Assembly: GCF_947502995.1 (NCBI RefSeq)
Contig: NZ_CANNBW010000003.1
Span: forward strand, 124,001 to 188,000
Source: an uncultured Tenacibaculum sp.
Lineage (GTDB): Bacteria; Bacteroidota; Bacteroidia; Flavobacteriales; Flavobacteriaceae
Reading direction: 5' to 3'
DNA length: 64,000 nucleotides
Shown here: positions 54,820 to 62,970 of the stretch, one piece after another
How positions within the stretch are numbered: the stretch's first letter is position 1
Layout: every line of letters begins with the position of its first letter
Program-made: the position numbers and the translations under genes
Notes under the pieces: generated by a model
The model's input: the letters and a program-made list of their open reading frames with translations, nothing else
Database searches by the model: none
What the model was told of the DNA's origin: nothing

Positions 54820-57800
54820 TTACTTAACTATAATTTGTTTTGTAATTTTCGAATAATCATTGCTTAAGTTTAATAAATAAACTCCTGTAGCTAAATTATC
54901 CGTAGCTATTTCTGAATTCTCTAATCTTCCAGTTTTTAATGCTTGTCCGAATGTATTAAAGATTGTGTAAGAAGTGTTTGTTAATTCTTTAGAAGAAATT
55001 ATTTTTAAAACATTTCCTTTTACAACAGGATTTGGTCCTATTTTTACTGAAGCTAATAAATCTTCATCTTCATCTCCTAAAAGATCATTTCTTACGTCAA
55101 AATCTTGAGCTGAAACCACGGCAGCAGAAGATGAACAAGATCCTTCGTAAATTCTAACGTTAGTAAACGTAGATGTATTTCCTGAACCTCCATCATTATC
55201 ATTGATAAAAACTAATCTATTCATTGTTCCTGTGTAAGAAGCTCCAACAGTAATTGCATACGTACGAGTTCCTCCAGCATAATTATCAAAATTAGTAACT
55301 CCGTAATTTTGAGTTCCATGAAGTTTGAAATAATTATTAGCCGATAAGTTATTATCGGTTTCAAAACCAATACCATGAATTTCACCTTCAGAAGTACTAC
55401 TAAATTCAAATTCAATTACTGTATTAGCTGTTACTGTATAATCTAAAGGAATAGATTTCCATGTATTGTTTGTTAATGTAATAGAAGATCCATCAGTACT
55501 TACAGAGAAATTTCCTGCATTATCCTGATTTGAAAAACTAGACACTGTAAAGTTGTTAAAGTCTAAAGCCTCACAAGCAGGACTTGTTGGGGTTCCTGAG
55601 TTTCCTCCAGCAGTTAAAGCAAGATTATCAATTGCAATATCACTAGACCAGCTTGTTCCTGTAACTCCTACAAAACGTAAACTAACCGTTCCTCCTAAAT
55701 AAGCTGCTAAATCTACAGACACATCATTCCATTGGTTACCTTGGTTACCAGAATCTGTCCATAAATTCACCCAAGAAGTTCCATCTGTAGACGCTTGTAA
55801 AGTTAAAGAACCTACACTTGTTCCAAACATATGGTTGCTGAAAGAAAAACTTGCAGAAGACTCTCCAGAAAGATCAAAACAAGGGCTTTGTAAAATTGCC
55901 GTAGCATTATTTCCAATTTGTCCGGCACTATTATTTGTTGATGCTTCTAAGAATAAATAAAAACTTCCATCAGCTCCATTACTTGGTCCAGTTCCACTTG
56001 AAGGAGTTCCTCCACTATCTCTTAACCAGTTTCCATCATCACCAGTAACTTGAGTCCATCCATCATTCGTTTCAAAACTTTCACTGTATGGGAAAGAAGC
56101 AACTGTTGAAGTACATGATGAACTAGCTCCTCCAGATGTAGTTACATTCACAGCAGCACTTGCATTAGATTCGTTATTAGCTGCATCTTTTGCTCTAACT
56201 GTAAATGTATAAGCTGTATTTACGGTTAAACCTGTAATATTTGTAGAAGTTGATGCTGTAGTTCCTATTAAGGTTGATCCTTGATACACATCATACCCAG
56301 TTACTCCTACATTATCTGTTGAAGCACTCCAACTTAATGTTAAAGAAGTAGCAGTTACATTAGAAGCTGTAACATTATTTGGTCTACTTGGTGCTTGCGT
56401 ATCTGCAGCTGTATTCGCTGTAAACTCTCCCGTAAACACTCCTCTACCATAAGTAGAAGCTATAATTCTGTTTTCTGTATTATTTCCGTTAACGTTCCAG
56501 TAATCGAAAGCAGTTACACTTACGTCACTCATTCCGTTGTAAGCTTGCGTCCAATTTGGAGCAGTATCATTAAAGTTTGAAGTTGACCAAACCCCTAATT
56601 GAGTTGCTAAAATTGCTTCATTTCTATCTAATGGATTTTGTAAGATATCTCTAACAGGAATGTTTGGTAAGTTACCTTCTCTGTTTACCCAGTTTGCTCC
56701 ACCATCTGTAGTAGCCCAAACACTTACAACTCCATAGTTGTGCATTGTTACAAAAATATCATTCTCGGTAGCACCAAATCTTACAGAAGAAATAGAACCT
56801 ACGAAAGGTGTATTTATTTGAGTAAAAGTTGCATTACTATTATTCACTCCAGAAAGTCTTAATAATCTACCGTTAGCTAAACCAACAAACCATCTGTTGT
56901 TTGTAAAAGGAGAAGCTCTGAAAGCTGTAGGAGATGCATTTAATAAAGTGTTAGTTAATGTACCTCTTGAATTTGCAGCTACATTAATACTTAAGATAGA
57001 AAAAGCAGCTGGTGTAGTACTTGTAGCTCTTGTTGAGTTATTCGATAATAAGCGATTCGCATCACTATCATAATCCATTGGATTTACGAAATCACCCGTA
57101 GTTTGACTACTCGATAAAGTTGTAGCACCACCTTGAATTCTACTTCTTCCATTCCATGGTAAATTAAAACGATAAATTACATTGTTTGTAAATGTAGAAA
57201 TCATAAACTGACCATCTTTATCAACAAACGTATAGAATCCATCACCATCACTTAATTCAGTAGAACTATTTACACCAGGATTAGCGTTTCTAAAAGCTTG
57301 TGTTCCGTTATCTTGAGCTCCAGCAGTAAAAATTCCATCTCTATCACCTGGACCATCTGGTCCAATTCCAGCTTTTACAAATTGAGTTACATTGTAACCT
57401 CTGTTTCTAGCTGCAATTGTTCCTCCACCATTATTTGAATAGTACACACCACCATCATTACCAAATAACATTCTTGTTGAAGAATTACCTGCAAAAACAA
57501 TTGCATGATGATCTGCATGAACAAAACTAGCATTTCTTAGACCTAAATTTCTCCATTGAGAGATTTGAGTCCAAGCTCCACCACCATTAGTACTTCTAAA
57601 TAAATCGATACCACCAACATAAACTACATCATCATCATTAGGATCAGCTTCAATAACTAAATCATAAAATGCTTGTCCTCTTGTAAAATCATTTGCAGGT
57701 ATACCATTATCCGCATCATTAGGTAAGTTTAATGTTCTTACTGTACCAAAAGCATTTGTAGTTTCAAAAATACGTACTGGTGCAGCATTTGTTGTTCCTT

Positions 57801-58953
57801 GTGCTAAAGCATATAATCGATTTGGATTTGAACTTGAAGGCTCTAATTCTACTCTATTAGACTCCACTAAAGGAGAAGCAGCAGCTTCTGTCCAAGTAGC
57901 ACCATTTGTAGAACTAAATACTCTTCCTCCTCCTTGACCTAAACCAGGAGTTGTGATTGTTCCCATCCATAATCTGTTATCAGAACCGATTTCTAAATCA
58001 TTAGGAATGAAATAATAGTTTGCTCCACTAAACTCAAAACTCATTCCAGCATTTTCTACTCTATTCCATGTGTTTCCATTATCAGTAGAACGATATAATC
58101 CAGCAGATTGTAACCCTAACCAGTTAGTAGGAGAACTAGCATCTGCATATACGTTAGCTCCAACTCCAACAAACAATTCTGTAGAAGTTCCATTATCCCA
58201 AGCTAAAATATCATTCACATAGTTAATTCCTGATAAGAAAACATTACCAGCATTAAAATCGAATGTAGCAGCTCCGGCAGCTGGAATATTAACAGCAGTC
58301 CAAGTTGTACCGCCATCTGTACTTCTATACACTCCATTACCAACAACATCTCCAGCTGTATATTGTTCTCCAGTTCCTAAATACCAGTTATTTGAATTTC
58401 TTGGATCTACTGTAATTGATGTTACAGATAAATTCCCAGGAACATTTTGTACTCTTTGCCATTGTGAATTTGCATTAGTGATGTCGTTATTTACCCATAA
58501 ACCGCCACTAACTCCACCAGCATAAACACGTCTATTACTAGAATCATTAGGATCAAACAACATCGCTCTAGTTCTTCCTCCAACGTTATTTGGTCCTCTT
58601 TCTACCCAAGGAGAATTACTATCCCCTGGTACTCTACGAGCTATACGTTGAGCTGTTAACTCTTCACGAAGTTTAATTACATTTTCGTCTTCCAATCTTC
58701 CCGTTGCTGGGTTAATTGTTAGCTCCCACATTTGCTCGAAATACTTGTTTGGTGGAAGTCCATTTAATTTTCTTGTTTTTTTATCCCATTGTAATCTTTC
58801 GTTGAATGGGCTATTTTTTAGGAATTTTGCGTGAGTTTGTCTTTTTTCTTCAATTTCCTTTTCAGCTTTATAAGACGCATACTCCTTATAACTTAAAGTG
58901 GCAATTAATGATAATGACAAACCTCCAATTAAAAGTTTTAAATTACTTTTCAT
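54820..58953 (-). CDS. Multidomain T9SS-secreted propeller protein (BNR, FN3, MAM-like, sorting domain)
   Basis: A 1377-residue exported protein. N-terminal signal/anchor about 5-22 and charged leader to about 75; BNR propeller region about 110-840 (STDGGTTWTAV, STNGGGAWTQ, TTDGGANWVN); fibronectin type III about 850-945 (QAPSRPNNVTASNVTATSLTLSW); MAM-like jelly roll about 950-1115; a second beta-sandwich about 1120-1270; and a type A T9SS C-terminal domain (about 1300-1377; KIGPNPVVKGNVLKI, ATGVYLLNLS, TKQIIVK at the end). It should be exported by Sec, then by the GldKLMN-driven T9SS, and anchored or released at the cell surface. Possible protease, adhesin or glycan-binding role is not determined. 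Confidence 0.92.
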   Translation of the reverse strand: MKSNLKLLIGGLSLSLIATLSYKEYASYKAEKEIEEKRQTHAKFLKNSPFNERLQWDKKTRKLNGLPPNKYFEQMWELTINPATGRLEDENVIKLREELTAQRIARRVPGDSNSPWVERGPNNVGGRTRAMLFDPNDSSNRRVYAGGVSGGLWVNNDITNANSQWQRVQNVPGNLSVTSITVDPRNSNNWYLGTGEQYTAGDVVGNGVYRSTDGGTTWTAVNIPAAGAATFDFNAGNVFLSGINYVNDILAWDNGTSTELFVGVGANVYADASSPTNWLGLQSAGLYRSTDNGNTWNRVENAGMSFEFSGANYYFIPNDLEIGSDNRLWMGTITTPGLGQGGGRVFSSTNGATWTEAAASPLVESNRVELEPSSSNPNRLYALAQGTTNAAPVRIFETTNAFGTVRTLNLPNDADNGIPANDFTRGQAFYDLVIEADPNDDDVVYVGGIDLFRSTNGGGAWTQISQWRNLGLRNASFVHADHHAIVFAGNSSTRMLFGNDGGVYYSNNGGGTIAARNRGYNVTQFVKAGIGPDGPGDRDGIFTAGAQDNGTQAFRNANPGVNSSTELSDGDGFYTFVDKDGQFMISTFTNNVIYRFNLPWNGRSRIQGGATTLSSSQTTGDFVNPMDYDSDANRLLSNNSTRATSTTPAAFSILSINVAANSRGTLTNTLLNASPTAFRASPFTNNRWFVGLANGRLLRLSGVNNSNATFTQINTPFVGSISSVRFGATENDIFVTMHNYGVVSVWATTDGGANWVNREGNLPNIPVRDILQNPLDRNEAILATQLGVWSTSNFNDTAPNWTQAYNGMSDVSVTAFDYWNVNGNNTENRIIASTYGRGVFTGEFTANTAADTQAPSRPNNVTASNVTATSLTLSWSASTDNVGVTGYDVYQGSTLIGTTASTSTNITGLTVNTAYTFTVRAKDAANNESNASAAVNVTTSGGASSSCTSTVASFPYSESFETNDGWTQVTGDDGNWLRDSGGTPSSGTGPSNGADGSFYLFLEASTNNSAGQIGNNATAILQSPCFDLSGESSASFSFSNHMFGTSVGSLTLQASTDGTSWVNLWTDSGNQGNQWNDVSVDLAAYLGGTVSLRFVGVTGTSWSSDIAIDNLALTAGGNSGTPTSPACEALDFNNFTVSSFSNQDNAGNFSVSTDGSSITLTNNTWKSIPLDYTVTANTVIEFEFSSTSEGEIHGIGFETDNNLSANNYFKLHGTQNYGVTNFDNYAGGTRTYAITVGASYTGTMNRLVFINDNDGGSGNTSTFTNVRIYEGSCSSSAAVVSAQDFDVRNDLLGDEDEDLLASVKIGPNPVVKGNVLKIISSKELTNTSYTIFNTFGQALKTGRLENSEIATDNLATGVYLLNLSNDYSKITKQIIVK

Positions 58954-59023
58954 TGTAATGAAGGGTTTTTAGCGGGTTAATTTTATTAGAAAATACTTTT
59001 AATATTTTCTTAATTTTTAAAAA

Positions 59024-59040
59024 TTTGGTCACCAAAAATA
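59024..59040 (-). promoter_or_regulatory. Promoter and palindrome before the 1377-residue T9SS substrate gene
   Basis: TATTTTTG on the minus strand (59040-59033) partly overlaps the 13-base palindrome TTTGGT-C-ACCAAA (59024-59036), consistent with a repressor or activator site at the start of transcription. Confidence 0.45.
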
Positions 59041-59259
59041 CAAAAACAATGAATTATTCTCATTAAAACAGCTAATTTATTAGCAAATTAATACTCTATC
59101 AAAATAATAGGCTATTATTAAAGTGTTATCTATTTTTTTAACCTTTAATTTATATTTAATTTAAAATATTAAGTTAAAATCAATAAATAATTAAAAATAA
59201 AAACACTTAAAAGACAACTTTTATTATAATAATTGTTTTTTTTACTAAAAAATATCGGT

Positions 59260-59290
59260 AAAACAAAAGCAGAGCCTTTTGACTCTGCTT
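59260..59290 (-). terminator. Intrinsic terminator after the small membrane protein gene
   Basis: Minus-strand stem AAGCAGAG / CTCTGCTT with an 8-base loop, followed by TTGTTTT. It ends the MazG/membrane-protein pair. Confidence 0.75.
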
Positions 59291-59319
59291 ATTTAAATTA
59301 TCTCTATTTTTTTGAAAGT

Positions 59320-59568
59320 TTATTTCATTTTTTTCATCGTAGTATACATACCATATCCAAAACTTATAATAAGCCTTGGCACTAAAAAATTGATCCATTT
59401 TCCATTTTTAAACTCTTTTTCGAATACCGCATCGAAATCTCCTGAAAACACTAATTTTCCATTATAGAAAAGCAATGAAAAAATAATTACAAAAATGAAA
59501 AAAGGAATAGCTACTTTAACTACATTTTTCCAAAATAAAGGGTTCTTTAACTTCTCTATAGCTCCCAT
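59320..59568 (-). CDS. Small membrane protein of unknown function (82 residues)
   Basis: The protein has one clear membrane helix (about 18-36; VAIPFFIFVIIFSLLFYNG) and a second weaker hydrophobic part (about 62-76). The sequence ends in GMYTTMKKMK. It starts on the last base of the MazG-like gene's stop region (ATG at 59568 overlapping by one base) so the two are coupled. No family is recognised. Confidence 0.8.
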   Translation of the reverse strand: MGAIEKLKNPLFWKNVVKVAIPFFIFVIIFSLLFYNGKLVFSGDFDAVFEKEFKNGKWINFLVPRLIISFGYGMYTTMKKMK

Positions 59569-59894
59569 TATTTTAGTTTTTCATTATTATGATGACGATC
59601 GTGATCTCGTTTAGTTTTGATATCTAATTTCTTATCAAATGCTTCTTGTAAATTAACTCCTGTTTGATTCGCCAAACACAATACTACAAAAACCACATCT
59701 GCTAACTCTTCACCTAGATCTTTTTGTTTATCACTTTCCTTTTCACTTTGTTCTCCATATCTGCGAGCAATAATTCTAGCTACCTCTCCTACTTCTTCAG
59801 TAAGCTGAGCCATATTTGTTAACTCATTAAAATAACGAACACCGTGATTTTTAATCCAATCATCTACTTGTTTTTGTGCGTCTTGTATATTCAT
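59568..59894 (-). CDS. MazG-like nucleotide pyrophosphohydrolase
   Basis: A 108-residue all-alpha NTP pyrophosphatase. Metal-binding pattern E-E-V-G-E (residues 30-34, in QLTEEVGEVARII) and E-x-x-D (EELADVVFVVLCLANQ, about 63-78) matches the MazG/dCTPase ExxE...ExxD layout. Such small proteins hydrolyse non-canonical nucleotides. The C-terminal tail KTKRDHDRHHNNEKLK is basic and histidine-rich. Operon with the small membrane protein. Confidence 0.92.
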   Translation of the reverse strand: MNIQDAQKQVDDWIKNHGVRYFNELTNMAQLTEEVGEVARIIARRYGEQSEKESDKQKDLGEELADVVFVVLCLANQTGVNLQEAFDKKLDIKTKRDHDRHHNNEKLK

Positions 59895-59971
59895 ATTTAT
59901 ATTGAATTTTCACTTTCAAAAATACTATACTTATCACAAAAAATAAGTCACCATTATAAAATTTATATCAA

Positions 59972-61354
59972 TTATTTTTTGATAAATTTTATTTTAACTC
60001 CATTGCTATTGATAAAATAAATTCCTGAAGGAAGTTGAGAAACATTTACCATTTCCATATTAGAATTCTTTACATCTGTTGTCATGATCACTTTACCTAA
60101 CATATTATATATCTTAACTTTATTCCCTAACTTAAAATTTACTAATCGTAATTCATTTGTAGTTGGGTTTGGATATACAATTACATTCTTTTTTTCTTGC
60201 GTAACTTCTTCTGTACTTAGGACACCAGAAACTGGATTAAATAAATTTCCAGATAAAGTAAACATATACAACACTCGTAAAGTAGTTGCAAAATAAGCTG
60301 TTGATGTTAAGTTTTTAGTAGTTGTGTAAGCATTATCTACAGTACTTTGTCCAGAATTCATTAAAGAAGCAGCAAAAGAACCTGTGTAAGTAGGGTCTTT
60401 AAATGTGTGTATTTGAGTTCCATTTTGATTATATCCTGCAGTAATATTATCAATTCCTCCTACTCTATTTACAAAGTTCTCGCATTTTTTCAAATAATCT
60501 GAAGCTTCTGTTTTTCCATACCAAAGAAAATCTGTTGCAATTCTCCAAGGAGTTCTAGCTGCATCATAGTAAAAAGATTTCCCAGAATTAAACGCCCAAG
60601 GAACAATATCGGAATATGATCCGTCTGCCTTACACCAATCTGAAACCAAGCAATCTACTGCATTATTTACAGATAAATTTGCATTTAAAATTTCATATGT
60701 TTTGGTTGTAACATTATTCCAAAATTGAACATCATTTGTGAATTCTCCATATACTCTGAAATACCCTGGAGCAAAATAAGATGGATTTGTATTATTAGAA
60801 CCACCCCAAGCATCACCAGGCTTTAAAACATATGAATTCGCTTCAACTTCATGCTGTTTCATTATAGCAATTAAATCTTTTGCATCTTCGTGATAATCGA
60901 TTCCGCTAGTATTACCAAAACGGTTTCCTGCTACTATAAGTGCTATTGCAACATCTAACTCAGCATCAGTTGCTCCATTTTGACCATTTACAGTATTACA
61001 GCCTTCAATTTTCCAATGCATAACTCCATTAGCATTAGTATGACTTTGATAGTATTTCCATAAACCATCAAAAAGTTCTTTATCATTTGCATAAGCAGAC
61101 AATAACATTCCGTATGCAATTCCTTCAGAAACCGTAAAATTAGGATCATCGAATTTTACTCTTGCTCTTCCATTAGTACAGTTGGTATCTACAAAAGCAT
61201 TCTTCCATTGAATATACGCATCTCGTAGATCTGAAGTTTGCACATTAGTAGGCATATCTCCAAAAGGATAAGCTATATTTTCAAATTGAATATTAGAATT
61301 TTGAGAAAAAACTGATACAATAGACAATAAACAAAGAAGTGTAATTTTTTTCAT
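59972..61354 (-). CDS. Glycoside hydrolase family 8 enzyme with T9SS sorting domain
   Basis: A 460-residue secreted glycosidase. Signal peptide 1-17; GH8 (alpha/alpha)6 barrel about 25-370, with VSEGIAYGMLLSAY (about 75-88, catalytic acid Glu77) and the family signature ATDAELDVAIALIVAGNRFG (about 129-148, catalytic Asp in the TDAELD part); and a T9SS type A domain about 388-460 (VIVYPNPTTNELRL, LPSGIYFINSNG, IKFIKK). GH8 members cleave beta-1,4 or mixed-linkage glucans, xylan or chitosan; substrate cannot be assigned. The region before the start is bracketed by a perfect 14-base inverted repeat. Single gene, 98 bases from the MFS stop. Confidence 0.95.
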   Translation of the reverse strand: MKKITLLCLLSIVSVFSQNSNIQFENIAYPFGDMPTNVQTSDLRDAYIQWKNAFVDTNCTNGRARVKFDDPNFTVSEGIAYGMLLSAYANDKELFDGLWKYYQSHTNANGVMHWKIEGCNTVNGQNGATDAELDVAIALIVAGNRFGNTSGIDYHEDAKDLIAIMKQHEVEANSYVLKPGDAWGGSNNTNPSYFAPGYFRVYGEFTNDVQFWNNVTTKTYEILNANLSVNNAVDCLVSDWCKADGSYSDIVPWAFNSGKSFYYDAARTPWRIATDFLWYGKTEASDYLKKCENFVNRVGGIDNITAGYNQNGTQIHTFKDPTYTGSFAASLMNSGQSTVDNAYTTTKNLTSTAYFATTLRVLYMFTLSGNLFNPVSGVLSTEEVTQEKKNVIVYPNPTTNELRLVNFKLGNKVKIYNMLGKVIMTTDVKNSNMEMVNVSQLPSGIYFINSNGVKIKFIKK

Positions 61355-61355
61355 T

Positions 61356-61426
61356 ATTATTTGGGGATTTGGTTAATTACATACAATAACTACTTTTTTA
61401 TGTAAAAATTATAATCCCCAAATAAT
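61356..61426. repeat. Perfect 14-base inverted repeat upstream of the GH8 gene
   Basis: ATTATTTGGGGATT (61356-61369) and AATCCCCAAATAAT (61413-61426), separated by 43 bases. On the minus strand the 3' arm ends two bases before the GH8 ATG (61354). It would form either a long RNA hairpin over the start region or a two-site operator. The core TTTGGGGATT also occurs before the arginase-family gene (22773-22782). Confidence 0.75.
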
Positions 61427-61452
61427 TTTATTTCACAAGAATTGTCAATCTT

Positions 61453-62661
61453 CTATGCTTTTTCTACTTGCTTTGTTTTATAATGTAATATCAATAAAAA
61501 CACTCCACTTAGTAAAGACAAACCAAATATGATATACCAAGTATTATCAAAACCAATTTTATCAACTAAATGCATTCCAGAGAAATGACCAAAAACATGA
61601 GCTAAAGAAAATGAAATAGCATACCAAGACATGTATTGTCCTTGATTTCCTTTTTTCGCTCTTTCCATTGCGTAAGCATTAGAAAAGGGAAACATTATCA
61701 TTTCGCCAATCGTCATTAAAAACATTCCAACTAGTAAAATTCCAACCCAGCTAGTCATATTCAACACAATAAAACTTAAGGTTACTAAAATTCCTCCTCC
61801 GAACATTAATGCTATTTTGGTTTGTTTAGATTCTTCCAACCAGGTTACCAAAGGCATTTCTAATAAGAAAATAATAAAACCATTCGCTCCTAATAATAAA
61901 CCTATTTCTAATTCTGACAAATGATGTACATCTCTATAATACAAAGGAATTGTAGAGAAGTATTGCAAAAACACAACTCCAAATAATGCCATAGCTACAA
62001 AGAAAATCCAAAATAGTTTATCTGAATAAACAGAAACCGGATTTTCATTCTCTATTTTATCCAATACTCTTGCCTTTTTAGGATGTAAAACATTCACTAA
62101 TAAAACTGTAGCTAAAACACAAGTAACACCATCTACCCAAAATAATCCTTGATATCCTAATGTTGTAATAATTAGACCACCAAGTGCTGGACCAGCAGAA
62201 AACCCTAAATTAATTGCTAAACGTATTAATGTTACCGACCTTGTTTTATTTTCTGGTTTACTATATGAACTTAAAGCTACGAACATTGCTGGGCGAAACG
62301 TATCTGCTACTGTCATTAACACAAAAATTGAAACACAAAATCCAAAAAGCGTTGTTACATATTGCAGCAATACAAATAAAACACCGGTTAAAAATAAACT
62401 CACCTGCATTACTTTGTAATACCCAATTTTATCGGTTAAATACCCACCTAATCTAGATCCTGCCACAGAACCTAGCCCGAAAAAAACCATAATTAGTCCT
62501 ACATCAGAAAATGAAAAACCTAAGCCTTCTTTTAAATACAATGATAAAAATGGAATTACCATTGTTCCTGCTCTGTTGATAAGCGTAATTAAAGACAACC
62601 ACCAAACCTCTTTAGAGAGCCCTTTGAAAGTTGCTAAGTAATTTTTAATTAACTTTTCCAT
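61453..62661 (-). CDS. MFS exporter, DHA1-type (MdtH/YdeE-like)
   Basis: A 402-residue transporter with 12 predicted helices and the MFS motif A, GGYLTDKIGYYKV (about 66-78), after helix 2; the conserved charged residue pair in helix 4-5 (DTFRPAMF, about 110-117) and the proline/glycine pattern GFSAGPALGG (about 143-152; motif C-like) indicate a drug/H+ antiporter of the DHA1 family. The ATG at 62661 is used; a longer frame to 62754 would run through the terminator in the leader. The leader contains a 24-codon ORF and a strong intrinsic terminator, so expression is probably controlled by transcription attenuation. Substrate unknown; efflux of a translation inhibitor is an inference from the leader. 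Confidence 0.92.
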   Translation of the reverse strand: MEKLIKNYLATFKGLSKEVWWLSLITLINRAGTMVIPFLSLYLKEGLGFSFSDVGLIMVFFGLGSVAGSRLGGYLTDKIGYYKVMQVSLFLTGVLFVLLQYVTTLFGFCVSIFVLMTVADTFRPAMFVALSSYSKPENKTRSVTLIRLAINLGFSAGPALGGLIITTLGYQGLFWVDGVTCVLATVLLVNVLHPKKARVLDKIENENPVSVYSDKLFWIFFVAMALFGVVFLQYFSTIPLYYRDVHHLSELEIGLLLGANGFIIFLLEMPLVTWLEESKQTKIALMFGGGILVTLSFIVLNMTSWVGILLVGMFLMTIGEMIMFPFSNAYAMERAKKGNQGQYMSWYAISFSLAHVFGHFSGMHLVDKIGFDNTWYIIFGLSLLSGVFLLILHYKTKQVEKA

Positions 62662-62683
62662 AATTGTTTGTTTTAAGTTGACA

Positions 62684-62722
62684 TGATAAAAAATAAAAAG
62701 TCCGGCTAAATAGCCGGACTTT
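62684..62722 (-). terminator. Intrinsic terminator inside the MFS leader (attenuator)
   Basis: Minus-strand stem AAAAGTCCGGC-TATTTA-GCCGGACTTTT (written here as arms and loop) is followed by TTTTTATTTTTTA and ends 23 bases before the MFS start. No promoter can fit between it and the gene, so it must act on the leader transcript. Confidence 0.9.
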
Positions 62723-62749
62723 TGCAATTGTATATTCCTATATTGATAT

Positions 62750-62823
62750 AACATTTACACATAAATAGCCCGACATGACGGTGGTCTTACAACCGACGTC
62801 CACTGCTTATATGTACAAATGTT
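62750..62823 (-). ncRNA. Structured leader element (attenuator or riboswitch candidate)
   Basis: The minus-strand RNA pairs AACAUUUGUACAUA (62823-62810) with UAUGUGUAAAUGUU (62763-62750) over 14 base pairs including two G-U pairs. Within it, GGUU-GUAA-GACC (62794-62783) is a hairpin with a GNRA-type loop. The sequence does not match a riboswitch class I know, and it coincides with the leader ORF. Confidence 0.55.
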
Positions 62824-62829
62824 TTTCAT
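62755..62829 (-). CDS. 24-codon leader ORF upstream of the MFS exporter
   Basis: The ATG at 62829 begins MKNICTYKQW and the ORF ends at TAA 62755; residues 15-20 read RPPSCR and the peptide ends AIYV. It lies 15 bases downstream of the predicted transcription start (TATGTTTG box at 62858-62851). Codons 3-7 and the end of the ORF form the two arms of a 14-base helix, and codons 19-23 contain a near copy of the terminator 5' arm. It is far too short for an ordinary gene and has the position of a regulatory leader peptide controlling the attenuator. Translation is not proven; the reading frame, proline pair and structure are the evidence. Confidence 0.6.
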   Translation of the reverse strand: MKNICTYKQWTSVVRPPSCRAIYV

Positions 62830-62850
62830 GTTTACTTTTTAATTACTTTA

Positions 62851-62858
62851 CAAACATA
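62851..62858 (-). promoter_or_regulatory. Candidate -7 element of the MFS leader transcript
   Basis: Minus-strand TATGTTTG fits TAnnTTTG; the predicted start near 62844 is about 15 bases before the leader ORF. The -33 box is poor (TTTC). Confidence 0.55.
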
Positions 62859-62894
62859 GACAAAAAATAAATAGGTTGTATATGAAACACTTAT

Positions 62895-62925
62895 TTTGTT
62901 TTTAATTCTATTTCGAGTAATTTCG
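62895..62925 (+). promoter_or_regulatory. Candidate promoter of the YbjN-like gene
   Basis: TTTG (62895-62898), a 19-base spacer and TAATTTCG (62918-62925), one mismatch from TAnnTTTG. The predicted start near 62932 is just before the ATGs at 62944 and 62971. Confidence 0.5.
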
Positions 62926-62970
62926 TTACTGTCATAATTTATTATGGTACTAACCAAAATCTACTACGTT

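Larger units (their letters stand above)
58954..59319. other. 366-base AT-rich intergenic region
   Basis: No gene is supported; a 63-codon frame at 59207-59398 is a shadow of the small membrane protein. On the minus strand TATTTTTG (59040-59033) is a likely -7 box for the 1377-residue protein gene, leaving an 80-base leader. The palindrome TTTGGT-C-ACCAAA (59024-59036) overlaps it and may be an operator. The rest (59050-59250) is over 80 percent A+T by eye, followed by the terminator of the next operon. Confidence 0.55.

Noticed and set aside
59207..59398. 63-codon ORF on the minus strand
   Set aside because: It overlaps the terminator and the better supported 82-residue membrane protein in another frame, has an untypical composition and no family features.
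62662..62754. N-terminal extension of the MFS exporter to 62754
   Set aside because: The extension would be translated through the terminator stem and lacks the features of an MFS N terminus; the ATG at 62661 fits.
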